Source: Plumapathes pennacea (lineage: Eukaryota > Cnidaria > Anthozoa > Antipatharia > Myriopathidae). Taken from it: a stretch of DNA of 64,000 nt. The notes beneath the pieces are model-generated. The model worked only from the letters and a program-made list of their open reading frames with translations. It was not told where the DNA came from and did no database searches. The position numbers and the translations under genes are program-made. The stretch is from NCBI GenBank assembly GCA_964036295.1, contig OZ038462.1, positions 25,493,863 through 25,557,862 on the forward strand, given 5' to 3'. Positions 13,301 through 25,600 of the stretch are shown in pieces; the stretch's first letter is position 1, and each line of letters opens with the position of its first letter.

Positions 13301-15443
13301 GTACAAAGAGCACTCACCACTCCACTTCATGAGACATTAGTGAGCTGCAGTGTTCAGTCTAAAACCATCGATCAAGGTAACAAATCAAGGATGATACTTG
13401 TGTTACAGCAACAGATTGTCCGAAGGTTCTGGAAGGAAACAACACTGGGGTGATATACAGCCCGGGCTTCCCGTTTGAATACCCTAACTACAAGGACTGC
13501 AGTTGGATAATAGGGAAGTCTTATTACACCTATCTGCTCCTGAACTTTACTGTTTTCGACTTGGAAAGCGGTTGCAATGACAACGTGGTAGTCAAAAACG
13601 GCCGATACCCGGGAAGTCCCAGACTTGGAGAATATTGTTCAGACAACTCGCAAGCTCCATTTGTGGTTACTCCGTCCAGTGGCTTTGCAAGAGTCGAGTT
13701 TACATCGTACTGGAGCGGTTCACAGAAAGGATTCCTGATGTTCTACAGGATCCTCGACTCACCATACACGCCCACTCGCGCCCCCACTACTTATCCCTGG
13801 TGGCCGCAGACTACCTACCCTTGGTACACAGGTAAGTGTTGTAAAATATACCAAGATCCAGCTGGGCAGGAGTTAGCTTCCTGTAAGGAAATTATGAGGG
13901 ACAAATGTGATAACGTAGATGTTACACGTTAGGTAGCAGCGTCAGGATCTGTGGTCCTAATTTATTGACTCACCCGCTGTCTCTTCTTCCTTCAGATAAT
14001 TGGTGGACACCTACTCCTCCTCGTTTGGGTAAGAAATGATTACGTGACCACAGCTGTTAGTTTTGACCAACATATTCCACTGTAGCACGTCACGCTAAAA
14101 CAGACAAAAGGAACGTAGATATTCAAGATGTTCAGGACTTCAAATGTGGCGCTTTTTCTGTGCTGAGTTGTGTTCTAGTTCAGTTCTAATTCAGCCGCAT
14201 GAGTTGACGCTAACACGGCAGATGCAAATTGTTACGACATCTTACACGCTTCATTTCGTTTTGTAATGGATTTACATGCGGTCTTCATTGCACGTGCATC
14301 AACTACAGAGGACCTTGGATTGTCTACGATAAAATTCGTTTCAGTGTAAGCGGTGGCCAGATAATGCTCGGGCCCTTTGGGGGTGCTGAGGAGGGGGGTG
14401 GCGGTGGTTCGGAGTGTCAAGAAGTAACATACATCGATTGGCTGATGCATTCCTCGTAAACACGAGAAACGGAGCGCGTTATTCTGGTACAATTACGTAC
14501 ATGTAAATATTTAGTCATGAAGGAAGTTTGCACTCCGAGTCGAATGTTGTCACACTGAAATTTCCACAGCGACTTGTCTCGCAACCGTTGAAAGACGTGT
14601 ACCGTTCCAGTTCTCGCAACTTGCGAGATAAGTTGCCGAGAAAATTGTATCGTGTACCAGGACCTTTAAGAGGCCCTTTCACCGTAGATGCTTTGCGCGC
14701 TCATGTTTATATTTACATCCGGAGCTCGACTTTCCTGAGGCGCCCACGTTATGACTGGTCGATCTGACTGTCGCTGCTTGCCGCATTCAATGCAGTTTCT
14801 GAGCATGTGCTGATTTATTTCGCGATAAAAAGTAGAAAAACATGAGAATCCACCATTTTCGTATGATACGAAAATGGCCGCCGTCAGTCACTGGGCGCGC
14901 AAAGCATCCACGGTGAGAGGGTCTCTTTAAAGGGCGAGCCGATAGTACACATAACGAGAACGCTTAATGTAGCTGGTGTTCAAACACTAATATGTACCTT
15001 GTACTGGATTTTCTTCTCGAATAGATTTCACGAGTCGCACCCTGGCCATCGCGCTGTCCCTTGGAATTGGTTTTGTCCTCTGGGTCATCATCATGATAAT
15101 TGTTTTGTGTGAAAGGAACAAAAGATCAGCTTCCGTCATCACTGCTCCTCCGTTGGTAGTTCCTCTTCAAACATTTCCACAGGAGGTTCCAGTGCAGTCC
15201 ACCGGTTTTCCCACCCAACAGCGCGTCCTGCTTGTCCCCACCTCTACTGTCAGGACTCTGCCCGCCGTGTCTGCCGTTGAAATTTCAACAGCTCCGCTGA
15301 CCAGCACACTCCTGAGTCCTGATGAGCTGCAGGTCGGTGCGGAGATGACCCAGCCTCCCCCAGTCCACCCCACCGAGCAACACACTGCTACAGATAGCGA
15401 TACTGCTTGGCTGGTACAACCGTCAGACCAGCCGTCCTCCTAG
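7329..15443 (+). CDS. CUB-CUB-transmembrane protein, copy 2
   Basis: Exons: 7329-7368, 12393-12422, 12539-12883, 13415-13831, 13996-14028, 15025-15443, predicting 427 aa; all junctions are GT-AG and phase 1. MQIFLLVVVCAAN starts a signal peptide completed by the second exon (LVFRAGNLCS). CUB1 lies at about residues 25-138: WIITAPYGQKVLLNFDR, Y-LEVRDG; the second CUB cysteine is absent, but the C3-C4 pair (YYC and KQC) is present. CUB2, about 139-270, has all four cysteines; the calcium-site Glu and first Asp are kept, and the third ligand is Tyr. A stalk (DNWWTPTPPRL) leads to a transmembrane helix (FVLWVIIMIIVL) and a Pro/Thr-rich tail. The stop falls at DQPSS, shorter than copy 1. Intron 1 is about 5 kb and full of repeats. 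Function is unknown; probably a cell-surface receptor or adhesion protein. Confidence 0.85.
7602..8126. mobile_element. 525-bp MITE with TAA target-site duplication
   Basis: The ends are inverted repeats AGCCTGGTCCTCACTAG / CTAGTGAGGACCAGGCT, flanked on both sides by TAA. Within the left half is a large palindrome built on 'cataagcataag' / 'cttatgcttatg' (7621-7745). TAA duplications fit the PIF/Harbinger superfamily; there is no transposase. It sits in intron 1 of CUB copy 2. Confidence 0.75.
8290..8550 (+). repeat. coral-type dispersed repeat ('gaccctattt...ataccctttggggtggcacat')
   Basis: Repeated phrases 'gaccctattt', 'cagactaaa', 'gataccctttggggtggcac' and 'acctataggctcatatatgg' form the degenerate block familiar from stony-coral genomes. 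It is not coding despite a short open frame. Recognition of the family is from memory, not a search. Confidence 0.5.
9660..11120 (+). repeat. AT-rich repeat-derived intron sequence of copy 2
   Basis: Contains phrases repeated within itself, such as 'gagcacagtgacccccattt' (9888) and 'gagcacgatgaccccttgtt' (10247), plus 'gtgacccacttgagttgctg' and 'aaggaggctgt'. A 17-G run lies at about 10933-10949. No conserved coding exon was recognised here. Confidence 0.45.
11216..11310. repeat. hairpin in intron 1 of copy 2
   Basis: The left arm 'ggcggccatgttgatggcag' and 'gaacaatgaaata' pairs with the right arm 'attgttcctgccatccaaca' and 'tggccgcc' around an A/T-rich loop. Confidence 0.7.
11516..11957 (-). 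mobile_element. 'CACAGGCGGCCCAAGCT' element, copy in copy-2 intron
   Basis: The end at 11957 reads AGCTTGGGCCGCCTGTG, the reverse complement of the terminus at 34903 and 44175. The body matches 34903-35340 in reverse ('ggaaactccgttggcaagag', 'atttatcggcgctcgagtga', 'actaatactggccgcagcgg'). It carries no transposase; the far end is not clearly bounded. Confidence 0.7.
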
Positions 15444-15512
15444 TAGCGTGACACGCCAGAGGAGCTGTTTTAGGGCTGGGGAGAGAATTACTACGCTCCC
15501 TCTCCTGTACAG

Positions 15513-15518
15513 AATAAA
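15513..15518 (+). terminator. poly(A) signal of CUB copy 2
   Basis: AATAAA 70 nt after the stop codon, within 'cctgtacagaataaagc'. The homologous bases in copy 1 are coding (…QNKET) and read 'gaataagg'. Confidence 0.7.
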
Positions 15519-15885
15519 GCCGGATACTTGAACAGTCCTCTCAACTAGCATAGATGACTGGCCTGTGTTTACGACAAAGTAGCCGGTTTGACACATTGGT
15601 GTAGTAAAAACCAAACATGTTATGTAGAGGAATGCTTATGTTAGGTTTGTTTACCAAGATTCATATTTCTGTTGCTTTTAGCGAAGCACAGAATGCTTTT
15701 ACAACTTGTATTCCACCTAAAATTGAGTCTAATAATAATATAGTGGAGAGTTATAGTTTACACTGAATAAATCACATCACCGTCGATTGCATGTTCAGCA
15801 ATATCACTAAACCGTTTATCTTCGGATGGCTACTGGCGTCTGATACTAACTGAGTTGACTCTTGTCGTTGCCGTGTCAGACTCGG

Positions 15886-15912
15886 TGACGTCATGCTCAT
15901 TCCAGTATATAT
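15886..15912 (+). promoter_or_regulatory. CRE (TGACGTCA) next to TATA-like motif, upstream of copy 3
   Basis: A perfect palindromic cAMP-response-element core TGACGTCA at 15886-15893 is followed 12 bp later by TATATAT at 15906-15912. The pair is conserved upstream of copy 4 and deleted upstream of copy 5. It lies about 760 bp before the start codon, so a 5' UTR or further non-coding exon would be needed. Promoter role is inference. Confidence 0.45.
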
Positions 15913-16673
15913 GTAAAAATAGTAACTTTAAAGAAAGCAAGTTTTAAAATCTTGTTGATAGTCTCTCCGTGAGTTAACTTTAGTTTAAAAGAGCTTGTGA
16001 CGTGTGGTTCAAATTCTGCTGACTCTTACGTCAGTGAACTGTTTTGTATGTGGATACACGACTGTCCTGGAAATAAAATACTGCAAAATATCGCAGCTCA
16101 AGATGCACTTGTTTGTCGGCTTTCTTTATCTTCTCACATCCTCGTCGTGCTTTCCTTTTTGATGACAATTGTTCAGCAGAATGAATAATTAGGGTATTTA
16201 CAATCAGCCTCATGGTCACGGATAAAACAAACACAAACAAACAAAACAACCACCATAACCCATTGTCATAATGAGGCATATTGGTTGTTCACTCATGCAC
16301 GAAGGCACGACGGTTCTGCTGGCTGGAAAGTATATTCTACATTCAAAACACCAAAACTGTAAGTACTAAACTCACTTTTAATTCAAAAATGCGCTGACGA
16401 AAAGCCAGCTTCACCTTGGCCGACCAGTGTCTCATTAAAAACTATTCCTTCTGTTGTCATGCTTAGTACAAAGAGAAACTTTTCTCTGTTTGAGCAAGCT
16501 TCATCAAAAAGGAGCGGTCGTTCGTTCAGTCGTTTCCAGGCTCTTTTCCCTAATCCGGAAAGATCCTGGAAACGAGGATGCTGTTTGTCGTAATATGCTT
16601 AGTCATATTTTTGTGGTTAAACGGGTGTTTTGTCATTTCTTCAATAGCCAAGGAAAAACGAAAGACAACTAGC

Positions 16674-19600
16674 ATGCAGATATATCTGCTTGTCGTGGCT
16701 TGTGCCGCAAATCGTGAGTACTATACTCAGTTGAGTTTATAATTTATACAAACAAAGCGGAAAATGTTACTTTTCCCTTCCTTCAGCTCATGCCTCACAA
16801 GAGTGCAGAGTTTGCAGTTTGATTGCTGAGCAGTTTCACCTTATTTTACACAAAAGCGGCGCGGTGATCAAAAAAGACCGTGTCGACTCGAGACTAAGGC
16901 TAGCAGCAAACTCATGGCCTGGCAAAACGAGGACACATTGTGGCGGCAACATTGTGTCCTTCGATGTTTCCAGGGTGGCAAAACGTGCGGCAACATTGTT
17001 GCGTTCCCCGTAGACACAACAAATGTTTCTGAAGTTCTTCAGAAACATTTTTTGTGCCCAGGACACAAATTTGTGTCTGCAACAAATGTTTCGCGCGTGG
17101 CAAAACGGGGCAACATTTGGGAAACATGCGCGCGCTAGCAATGTTGCCGCCACAATGTGTCCTCGTTTTGTCAGGCCTTAAGGCTAAACAGTCGTGAGAG
17201 CGGCTGGAGCGAGCAGCACGTACTCGTCGGAAAATAAGCCACTTTCACTATCATGCGCAGTTCGTGAAGCACAGATGTTCTGGCGGGCCCACCTACGATA
17301 AAACTTGTCGGGCAGAGTAGAAAACTGATTCTTTTGTAATAATGCAACAGGCCCAAGCTCTACAGAGAGATTTACTAGACACATCTCGCTAATGTGGAGA
17401 CTGTTAAAAGTGCTATGTGCTACTGTGCATATGATTGTGAAAGTGGCTTAAAATTAGTTTGATGGACTGTCAATCTGTTTAGTACTTCTCAAGACAGTGC
17501 TGTTTTCTCAAAAAAAGTTTGATCCGCTTTACACTGTGAGTTAACAGGAAAGCACCGTAGTTGTTCGCATACAATGAACGCGTTTTTTCCGCTTTTCACC
17601 CTGACTCATCATCAAAGAATGCGTTGTGGTCGAAAGGATCGACACGTCAGTGCACATCTTTTGTTTCGAGTCTGTCGAAACTGCTGTAAGTTGGGGACAC
17701 TTGATGGTGCCTCATTACGGTTCCACGAATGTGCTGTAACTCACTTCATGACTGCTGCTTGTTTCGGTTTGTATCAGAACGAAACTTAGTTGGCCCAATC
17801 ATTTTGTCAGAAAAATATCTAACCCTAACTCTGTCATTGTTTCTGTCACGCACAGTTTCTCGTAACCAAGGAACCAGTTTCATATCAATCCTATGAATTG
17901 TTTGCTCTCGTTGTTCGACTCGCCCTTATTCCTTCAGATAATCGCGCTGATTTCTGCCTTTCACTTTGCATATTACTTTTTTCGCTTGTGTTTCAGTGCT
18001 TTTTCGAGCTGGAAACCTCTGCTCAGGTAAATGCTACACTGTTTAATTATTCATCTTTTTGCCACTCATGCAGCCTGTTGTTTTAAAAAAACTCTCTTGT
18101 TTCCGGTGTATAAATGATACTGAACGTGTATTTAGAGCTACTGTAACTTAGCGCAAGATGCTCATCCTTCGTCTGATTTCTTTACTCCAGCCAGCAATCA
18201 CTACCTGTCTGCCTCAAGTTTTTCGGATGGTAGGCTCAGCGGCGCATGGGGTTCACCGTGGAGTTCATCCTCCTTGGACACCTGGACAATCACAGCGCCA
18301 TATTTACAGAAAGTGTTGCTGAACTTCGACCGTTTGCTCATTTCTTGTTCTCCCCACTGTTTTTCTTATCTTGAAGTTCGTGACGGCCGATACTCTTATA
18401 GTCCGCTCTTGACCAAGCAACGTAATTCCTCGTCTCCACTATCACCTGTCTACTCCAGTGGCAGATACCTGTACGTTAAATTCTACAAGGCTTATTCCAC
18501 TTTTGATGGCATATCGGCAAAGTTTCGAGCCCTGTCAAGTTCGTCAGGTGAAAGCCGAAACTTTTATTAACTATTTGTCCTAACTATGTGTGTATGTGTG
18601 TCACTATGCATGTATGCATGAATTTTATTTTCGGCTTCTCACTGCTTTCCTTATTATTTAAAATATCTATTTTAAGGGGCAGTGTCATAAAATGCACATG
18701 CGCGTGCGTTTGGTCGAATCTTAAAAACATTCCCCCAATGTTTTCAAGTTGAAATCCAAGATGACTTCCACAACGGCGGTGGATCTGCTGCTCGAGCAGT
18801 GCAAGCTTAGTGGGCGTTTCCGCTGACACCTCGTTGCGCCTGTGTGACGCTTTTTATGAAGAAGAGTATGGGGATTTTTGTCGGTCGCGAAACCCGGGTT
18901 TATATATCTTTCTAAAGAGAGGAGATTCTTAGGAATGATAAAGCGAGCGAAGCAAGCTGAAATTGCTACAGCAGCAAGAAAATACGCATGGAAACAAGGT
19001 ACGTAAGTCTCAGGTTTATTTTTACATTAAAATCCGAGTTTCGCGACCGACCAAAATCCCTATACTTGTCTTCATACAAAACCGTCATGCAGGCGCAACG
19101 AGGTGTCTGCGGAAGTGCCCACTAAGCTTGGCCTACCTGTGATTTGATCAGACGCGCGCGCACGCGCATTTCATGACACTGAACATCCATTGTGCTGAAC
19201 TAATACATCCATCCGCAAGTTAATATAAAAGTGATGATGCTTGTGGTACATCACCAGCTTGTCCAAATGTTCTGGAAGGAAACAACACTGGGGTGATCTA
19301 CAGCCCAGGCTTCCCGTTTAGATACCCGGACAGCAAGGACTGCAGTTGGATAATATTAGGGAAATCTTATAACACCTATCTGCTCCTAAATTTTACTGTT
19401 TTCGACCTGGAAAGCGGTTGCTATGACAAAGTGGTAGTCAGAAACGGCCAATACTCATGGAGTTCCAGACATGGGGAGTATTGTTCAGACAACTCGCAAG
19501 CTCCATTTGTGGTTACTCTGTCCAGAAGCTTTGCAAGAGTCGAGTTTACATCAGACTACAGCGGTCAAGGGAAAGGATTCCTGATGTTCTACAGGTTTCT

Positions 19601-22600
19601 TGACTCACCGTACAGACCAAGTCCCACTCCTTCCTGGTGGACATCAACTTCCTATCCGTGGTACACAGACGGTAAGTGTGAAATATCGGCGCAGAATAGA
19701 GTCACCAGGACAAGAGGTAGCTGACAGAAAAACAAGCTGTCAGAGAGATAGTCGCGTTTCAGAAGACAAATATGAGGTCCAGAAACAACAGTCGGAAATT
19801 GATCGATAAACGGGCACGTCCTTTACAAATTATAGCACCATGAGAGGCGAACAAAGAAAGACTTTGAGAAGCTGTGGTGATATTTACCAAATTTGCATAC
19901 AAACAAAAACGTTCGTAAGTACGACTTATTATATGACTGTGACGTAGTTTTACCATATAAGGTCGCAACAGAGTGCCGGTACGGGAGCGTATTACACACT
20001 TCAAATCCGCATTACACTGTAGAAAACCGGTTTGACCGGTTTAGACGCGCGCGTATCACAAATGAATCAAAGATTTTTGAGTGCAAGGTAAAACGGTGCA
20101 ACGAAAGTCTATGACTTTTCAGATACAAGACCCTTCCATCGAAAGAAACTGTTACTGGATAATTTGTCAAGGAAGAGAAAGCACAGTTCAGTTGGTGGAA
20201 AGCGAACAATCGCTATGGACAAACGGCAGTTCTGACTCCGAAAAGTTTTCCGCACGATGCCGTCACTGTAAACACTGCACATCAGGAGAAATGTTGGACA
20301 TTTTTAGCCCGCACGCCGATGCCAGCGGTTATTCCCTTAGTTTTTCAATAAACCGCTAAATTTATGGTTCACGGCCGAAGGCTGAAACCTGAATAATAAA
20401 TTATGCGAAGTTAATTATGCATGACGTCATAGCGCTAGCATTTGGCCGTAAAGCGGTCGATATTTTCACGCTAAATAGCGTCACGGAGACAAATTAAAGC
20501 ATCGTTTTGATTGATGATATGTAAAGTAAGTCTTGTTTGAAAGAAAGTTATCGTTTTTGTTTTCAGAATTTTAGTTTGGAAAGGTGCAAAATGAAGTGTC
20601 GTGTTGTTAAAAGGCAAAATTTTAGTGGCAAACTTTAGAATTTTGTAATTATGGAACGACAAAGTCTTAATAAATTTATCCAGTTTGCTTCTGGTGGTGA
20701 AAGTAACACAGTGAATAGTTTCCTCTACCTTCCATTTCGATTTACGTTCAACTAGTTCGTGCGTTTCTTCGACGTGAATCCGAACCATGCAGCATCGAAA
20801 GACGACAATAAGAATCGAAACCACAACACCACATAAGATGTTGAATAGTTTACTTTTTATATTTCGCGCGGAGCAATTTGTTGCCATAGTTATTATATTG
20901 GCAACCGCGGCCAAATCGCGGGCGCGAACTTTCATGACGTCATGTACAAATTCAAGACTGCATCCAATTTGCCGACAGGCCGTGAACCATAAAATTGTGC
21001 GAGAAAGTTGGCCAGAAGAGTGTATTGAGCATTTTTAGTACATCACAAGCAACGCTTATCAATTTTAGATTCAAAATACTGCCATTAATAATAATATGGA
21101 AACGTTGGAAAACTGCCAGATTTGACTGCTCGGGTACAAATAACGACCAAGAACAGTGTCAACAAATGTCAGCGTTTGTGATTCTGATTGTAATAGCTGG
21201 ACAGTGCTGTCCAAAGCTAGAAATATGTTTTGTTAACATTGCACTAGATCTCCTGCAGCGAATAACTGTCATAGTCTGTAAAATTACCTTTGACCTCGGA
21301 CATGACTGTCCTGCAAATCGGCAAAAACTCCACAAAAACCCTCCCCGTTCCTACCAGAACAGTCAAGCGCCTTATTTAAGACTGAGGAGGACTAGGAACT
21401 AACATAACAAAACATGGCGGCCAGAAAACATGGTAGATTGATTTCACGGTCGTGGTTTCTTCGCGTACGGACCTTCTATAACGGCATCGAGTTAGAGGAA
21501 ACATGGCAATATATTTTGGCTTAAAGAAGAGATTAAAGCTCAAAAGACGAAGATCATTTTGGGCTCTACGGACTCTATAAAGCTTCGACTCAATATCGCG
21601 AGCTGGACAAACTGTACCCGACACAAGCAAGTCATCGGAAGACGGACTTGAAATGTAGCTTAATTGCGAAAATTACAAAGGAGCAGTGTGCTCACAAAGC
21701 GTGAAATGAGGGTAAGTTTTACCGCTCGAAAGAAGATTGAAGGACTCGAAATACTGTACCGAGCTACGGTTAAAACGATGTCTTTAAGTCATAACTACAA
21801 CTACCGAGCTGGACATTTTGCCGGTTTTTCGTCAGGAACAAGCAATTATGCAATTTGTGATCTCTCCCATACATTTTCCTTTATTGATCTGAGAGACTGA
21901 GCCAACGGATTGTGTGCGTCAATGCGCATGCGGGGCGGCCATCTTGTCCGATATTTCTGCCAATGAAATGATTTTCGCCGTGTACGAACACTGTTTTGAG
22001 TGGTTCCTTTGCTGGAAGGGGTCTTAAACTTTCTACAACCAGGCAGTGTAGAAATCGGTGAGTTATTAATAATCTATAACTTGACAACGTGTCGGCGGTA
22101 AAAGTCCTAGCTGTGTTATGAAAGTTTCAGATTCTTCAACGTACAGTAAATTCGCTGGCTCTGTTCTTGTGTTTATTCCTTAACTACTCCGAGAAAATAA
22201 AAACCCTGTTTTGAGTACAAAGCTGCTTGCTATTGAAGAACAAAAATGGTTAAAAGTTTAAGCGAAGTGATCGATTTCAACCGCTCGAAGCACGTTTGTT
22301 CGCTGAATATTTATTCTGTCGAAGCAAGCATTTTCGTCTCCAGCGCATTTATCTCAGCACATTTAATCTGAATTGAACTTCGATCATTTGGTGGCATAAA
22401 TTCTTCAATTTTCTCTGTCAAGATTTTTAAATCGATGACCGGATTGGAAGCTGTAAGTGAATCTTTCTGTAAATGAGTGTGCGTACATTTTGCCTGGGAT
22501 TGAATGAAAACAGTTTTGCTCGAAGTCTGTTTTATGTTTGCTGAAATATATTTTATAAAGGTAAAACTATGTCACAGTCATATAATAAATACCTCATTCG

Positions 22601-25600
22601 ATGGTTTAGCGCGTAATACGGGCCGGCATTTTAAGGCGGGGCTCGGAAAAATACGAACAACTCGTAAAATACCGGCCCGTATTACGCGCTAAACCATCAA
22701 ATAAGATGTATTTATGCATCAGAACATTGACTTAAGACCCGATCAAACGGTAAATAATAGCTGATGGTAGTTACGATCCCGAAACTATCACCTACTATTA
22801 CTGATTATCATAGAGAGCTATAGAGCTCATTATAGTCGACCGGAAATATCGCAATCGATCGCGCGAACTCCAGCTCGTGTGAAAACGTTAACAACACCTC
22901 GGCAAAAACATGACAAACATGGTTGTTTATATGAGCAGAAGAGCCGTTATCTGTTGTGTTTTGTTTAATTTTACTTTCTTCATTACCCGATATGGCCTTG
23001 TTTTCATTGTTTTTCATTGCTTGCCACTTTGAATGCTGCGAAAGCTTCAGCCCGTCCATTCAGGGGGAAAACAGCTGACCGAAAAACTATTATGGACTAT
23101 CATGCGCGTGATCAAACGAGGAAAACTCTTATCGACTATCATAAAAAATATAAACATGCCGGTTGAAACCGAATTATAGTTGATGACAGTCCGTGATAGT
23201 GCATGATAGTTTGAGTTCAAACGGGCGTGAGAGTTCGAACTACCATCGACTATCATCGCCGTTTGATCGGGGCTTTACGCATATTATCTTGAGCGAGATA
23301 GTATGCATAAGTCGAACTTACGATGCGCAAGTCATACTTGCGAATATTTCAATATTTCAAATGTTCGTACGCAAGTTTGGTTAATACGTCCCCTGTCTTT
23401 TAAAACACTATTGACCGACTTGACTCTTCTCGTCCTGCAGGATGGTGGACAACTCCTTATTGGCGTGAGTATATCGAGGAATGTTTGACCACGAGCTGTA
23501 TTCTCTGATTACATCTTATTCCCCGAGACCCCGGGTAGCAATCCACCGGCCCTGAAACAAATAAACAAACCCATAGTGTCATTAAATGCCTCCAAGACTA
23601 TAGGATTCAAACACGTTTCTTTTTCCTACCGAGCAGTGGACAACTCGACCTTATTGGCGTAAGTATATCGAGAAATGTCTGACCACGAGCTGTATTCTCT
23701 GATTGCATCTTATTCCCCGAGTATCATTCTACTGGCCCTGCGAAACAAATAAACAAACCCATAGCGTCATTAAATGCTTCCCAGATTATAAGATTCAAGC
23801 ATGATTTTTTTTCCTGCAGAGCGGTGGACAACTCGACCTTATTGGGGTAAGTATATCGAGGAATGTCTGACCACGAGCTGTGTTTTTGAGTACATCTTTT
23901 TCTTGTAGCAGTCCACCGGCCCCAAAATAAATAGACAAACCCATAGAGTTATTGAGTACCTCCCAGACTTTAGGATTCAAACCGGCACTTTTCTTTTTTT
24001 CTTGCAGAGTGGACAACTCGACCTTATTGGGGTAAGTATATCGAGGAATGTCTGAGCACAACTATGTTTTCTGACTACATCTTGTTCCTGCAGCAGACCA
24101 CCCTAAAATGAACAAACATAAAACCCATAGCTTCATTGAATATATACAAGACTTTAGGGTTCAAACACTTGTTTCTCTCTTCTACAGAGCGGTGGTCAAC
24201 TCAACCTTATTGGGGTAAGTATATAGAGGAATGTCTGACGACAAACTGTGTTTCTGACTACATCTTATTCCCTGAATAGCAAGCCACTGGCCCTAAAACA
24301 ATAATATTAAAACAAACCCATAGCGTTGTTAAATACCTCACAGACTTAATGATTCAAACACTTTTCTTTTCCCCGCAGAGCGGAGGCCAACTCGACCTTA
24401 TTGGGGTGAGTATATTGCCGGAATATCCGACCACAAGCTGTGTTTTCTGACTACATCTTATTAAATATATCGAAGAACCGATTTTAAACATATAGTGAAG
24501 GGGGGGGGGGGGGGGGGGGGGGGTAGCATATGAAATCGTGCACAGCGCGCGGCAAAGACGGCATTTTGTGCATTTTGAGACCACTCTGGAGCAAAGCTTA
24601 ATAATAAACTTCCTGTATGGCGCTACGTGACTGTACAGTATTGTTTAGGTTTTGTAAGTTTCAGTGCTTCATATTCTGGTATAGATGATCATGCGTTTGG
24701 GGAAAAGGTAGTTTAGAAGAACCTGTTTTGAGGGTAGAAACGCTTCAGTACAAAAGTATATTTTCTTTCCGAGGTAACCTCAAGACAACAAAACCTCTGA
24801 TAAAAAAACCCTGCATTGTTAATTCTACTAATGCTGTTGGATGGGGCAATAGTTCACCAATAATTTGAGATTGAATGAAAATAACGAGTAGAACACGTGA
24901 TCGTCAGTATATGACGAGTCTGCTGGTGCCTACCAACTTTTCGAATGGAAAATAGATCAGAGGGTTCGAACACCGAAGATACTTGTCGCGTCCAGGACAG
25001 CAGGTTGAAATCTAGTCTTCCTCAAATGTCATTTCCTACATTTTACGGGTGCTGTTGTGCAAACTAAGTGGCTTTTTTACAAAATGTTAAACCGCGCTCT
25101 GGGATTAGAATGTGCAATCCGCAGGCGAGGGTTGGCGCCAGAACACGTAAACGTTTCTTTCTTTTTTTCTGCAGGACAAGGGACAGTTGCTCCTCATTTG
25201 GGTAGGTAACGGTTACGAAATGTTCCACCACATATATACTGACTTCAAACAAAACAACTGTATTTTGAGATATCCAAGATCTTTGGGACTTCCACCCGCT
25301 TCTACTGTACCGAAGTCGATCATATAAGAATGCATCGATCAATTTCAGCTGTATAGCATCTCAGAATTTCATCTCCTTTGAGTGAAGTCCTTTCTCAGTT
25401 ATAAAAATGGGCAAAATCCTAACGTAGCGGACGTTAATGTACCTTGTGTTTGATTTGCTTCCGTTTAGATTCCACGCGTCACACCCTGGCCATCGTGCTG
25501 CCCATTGTAATTGGTGTCGTCCTCCTGGTCATCATCATTCTCGTTTTCATGTTTGAAAGGCAGAAAAGAGCCACAGACAGAGCTCCCGCCAACACAGCTT

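Larger units (their letters stand above)
15444..16673 (+). other. 3' flank of copy 2 and 5' flank of copy 3
   Basis: Contains the 3' UTR of copy 2 with AATAAA at 15513, then an AT-rich spacer, the CRE-TATA pair (15886-15912), a block 'aaaatatcgcagctcaagat' shared with copies 4 and 5, an inverted pair 'ccaggctctttt'/'ggaaagatcctgg' near 16539-16570, and the conserved 60 bp before the copy 3 start codon. No gene seen. The whole segment is repeated at 25,920-27,120. Confidence 0.7.

Noticed and set aside
17574..17789. Short Cys/His-containing frame in intron 1 of copy 3
   Set aside because: The same intron sequence in copy 4 carries disabling changes, and there is no splice support.
20471..20935. 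154-aa minus-strand frame with a hydrophobic stretch
   Set aside because: It lies wholly within a nested TIR element present only in copy 3, and shows no known domain.
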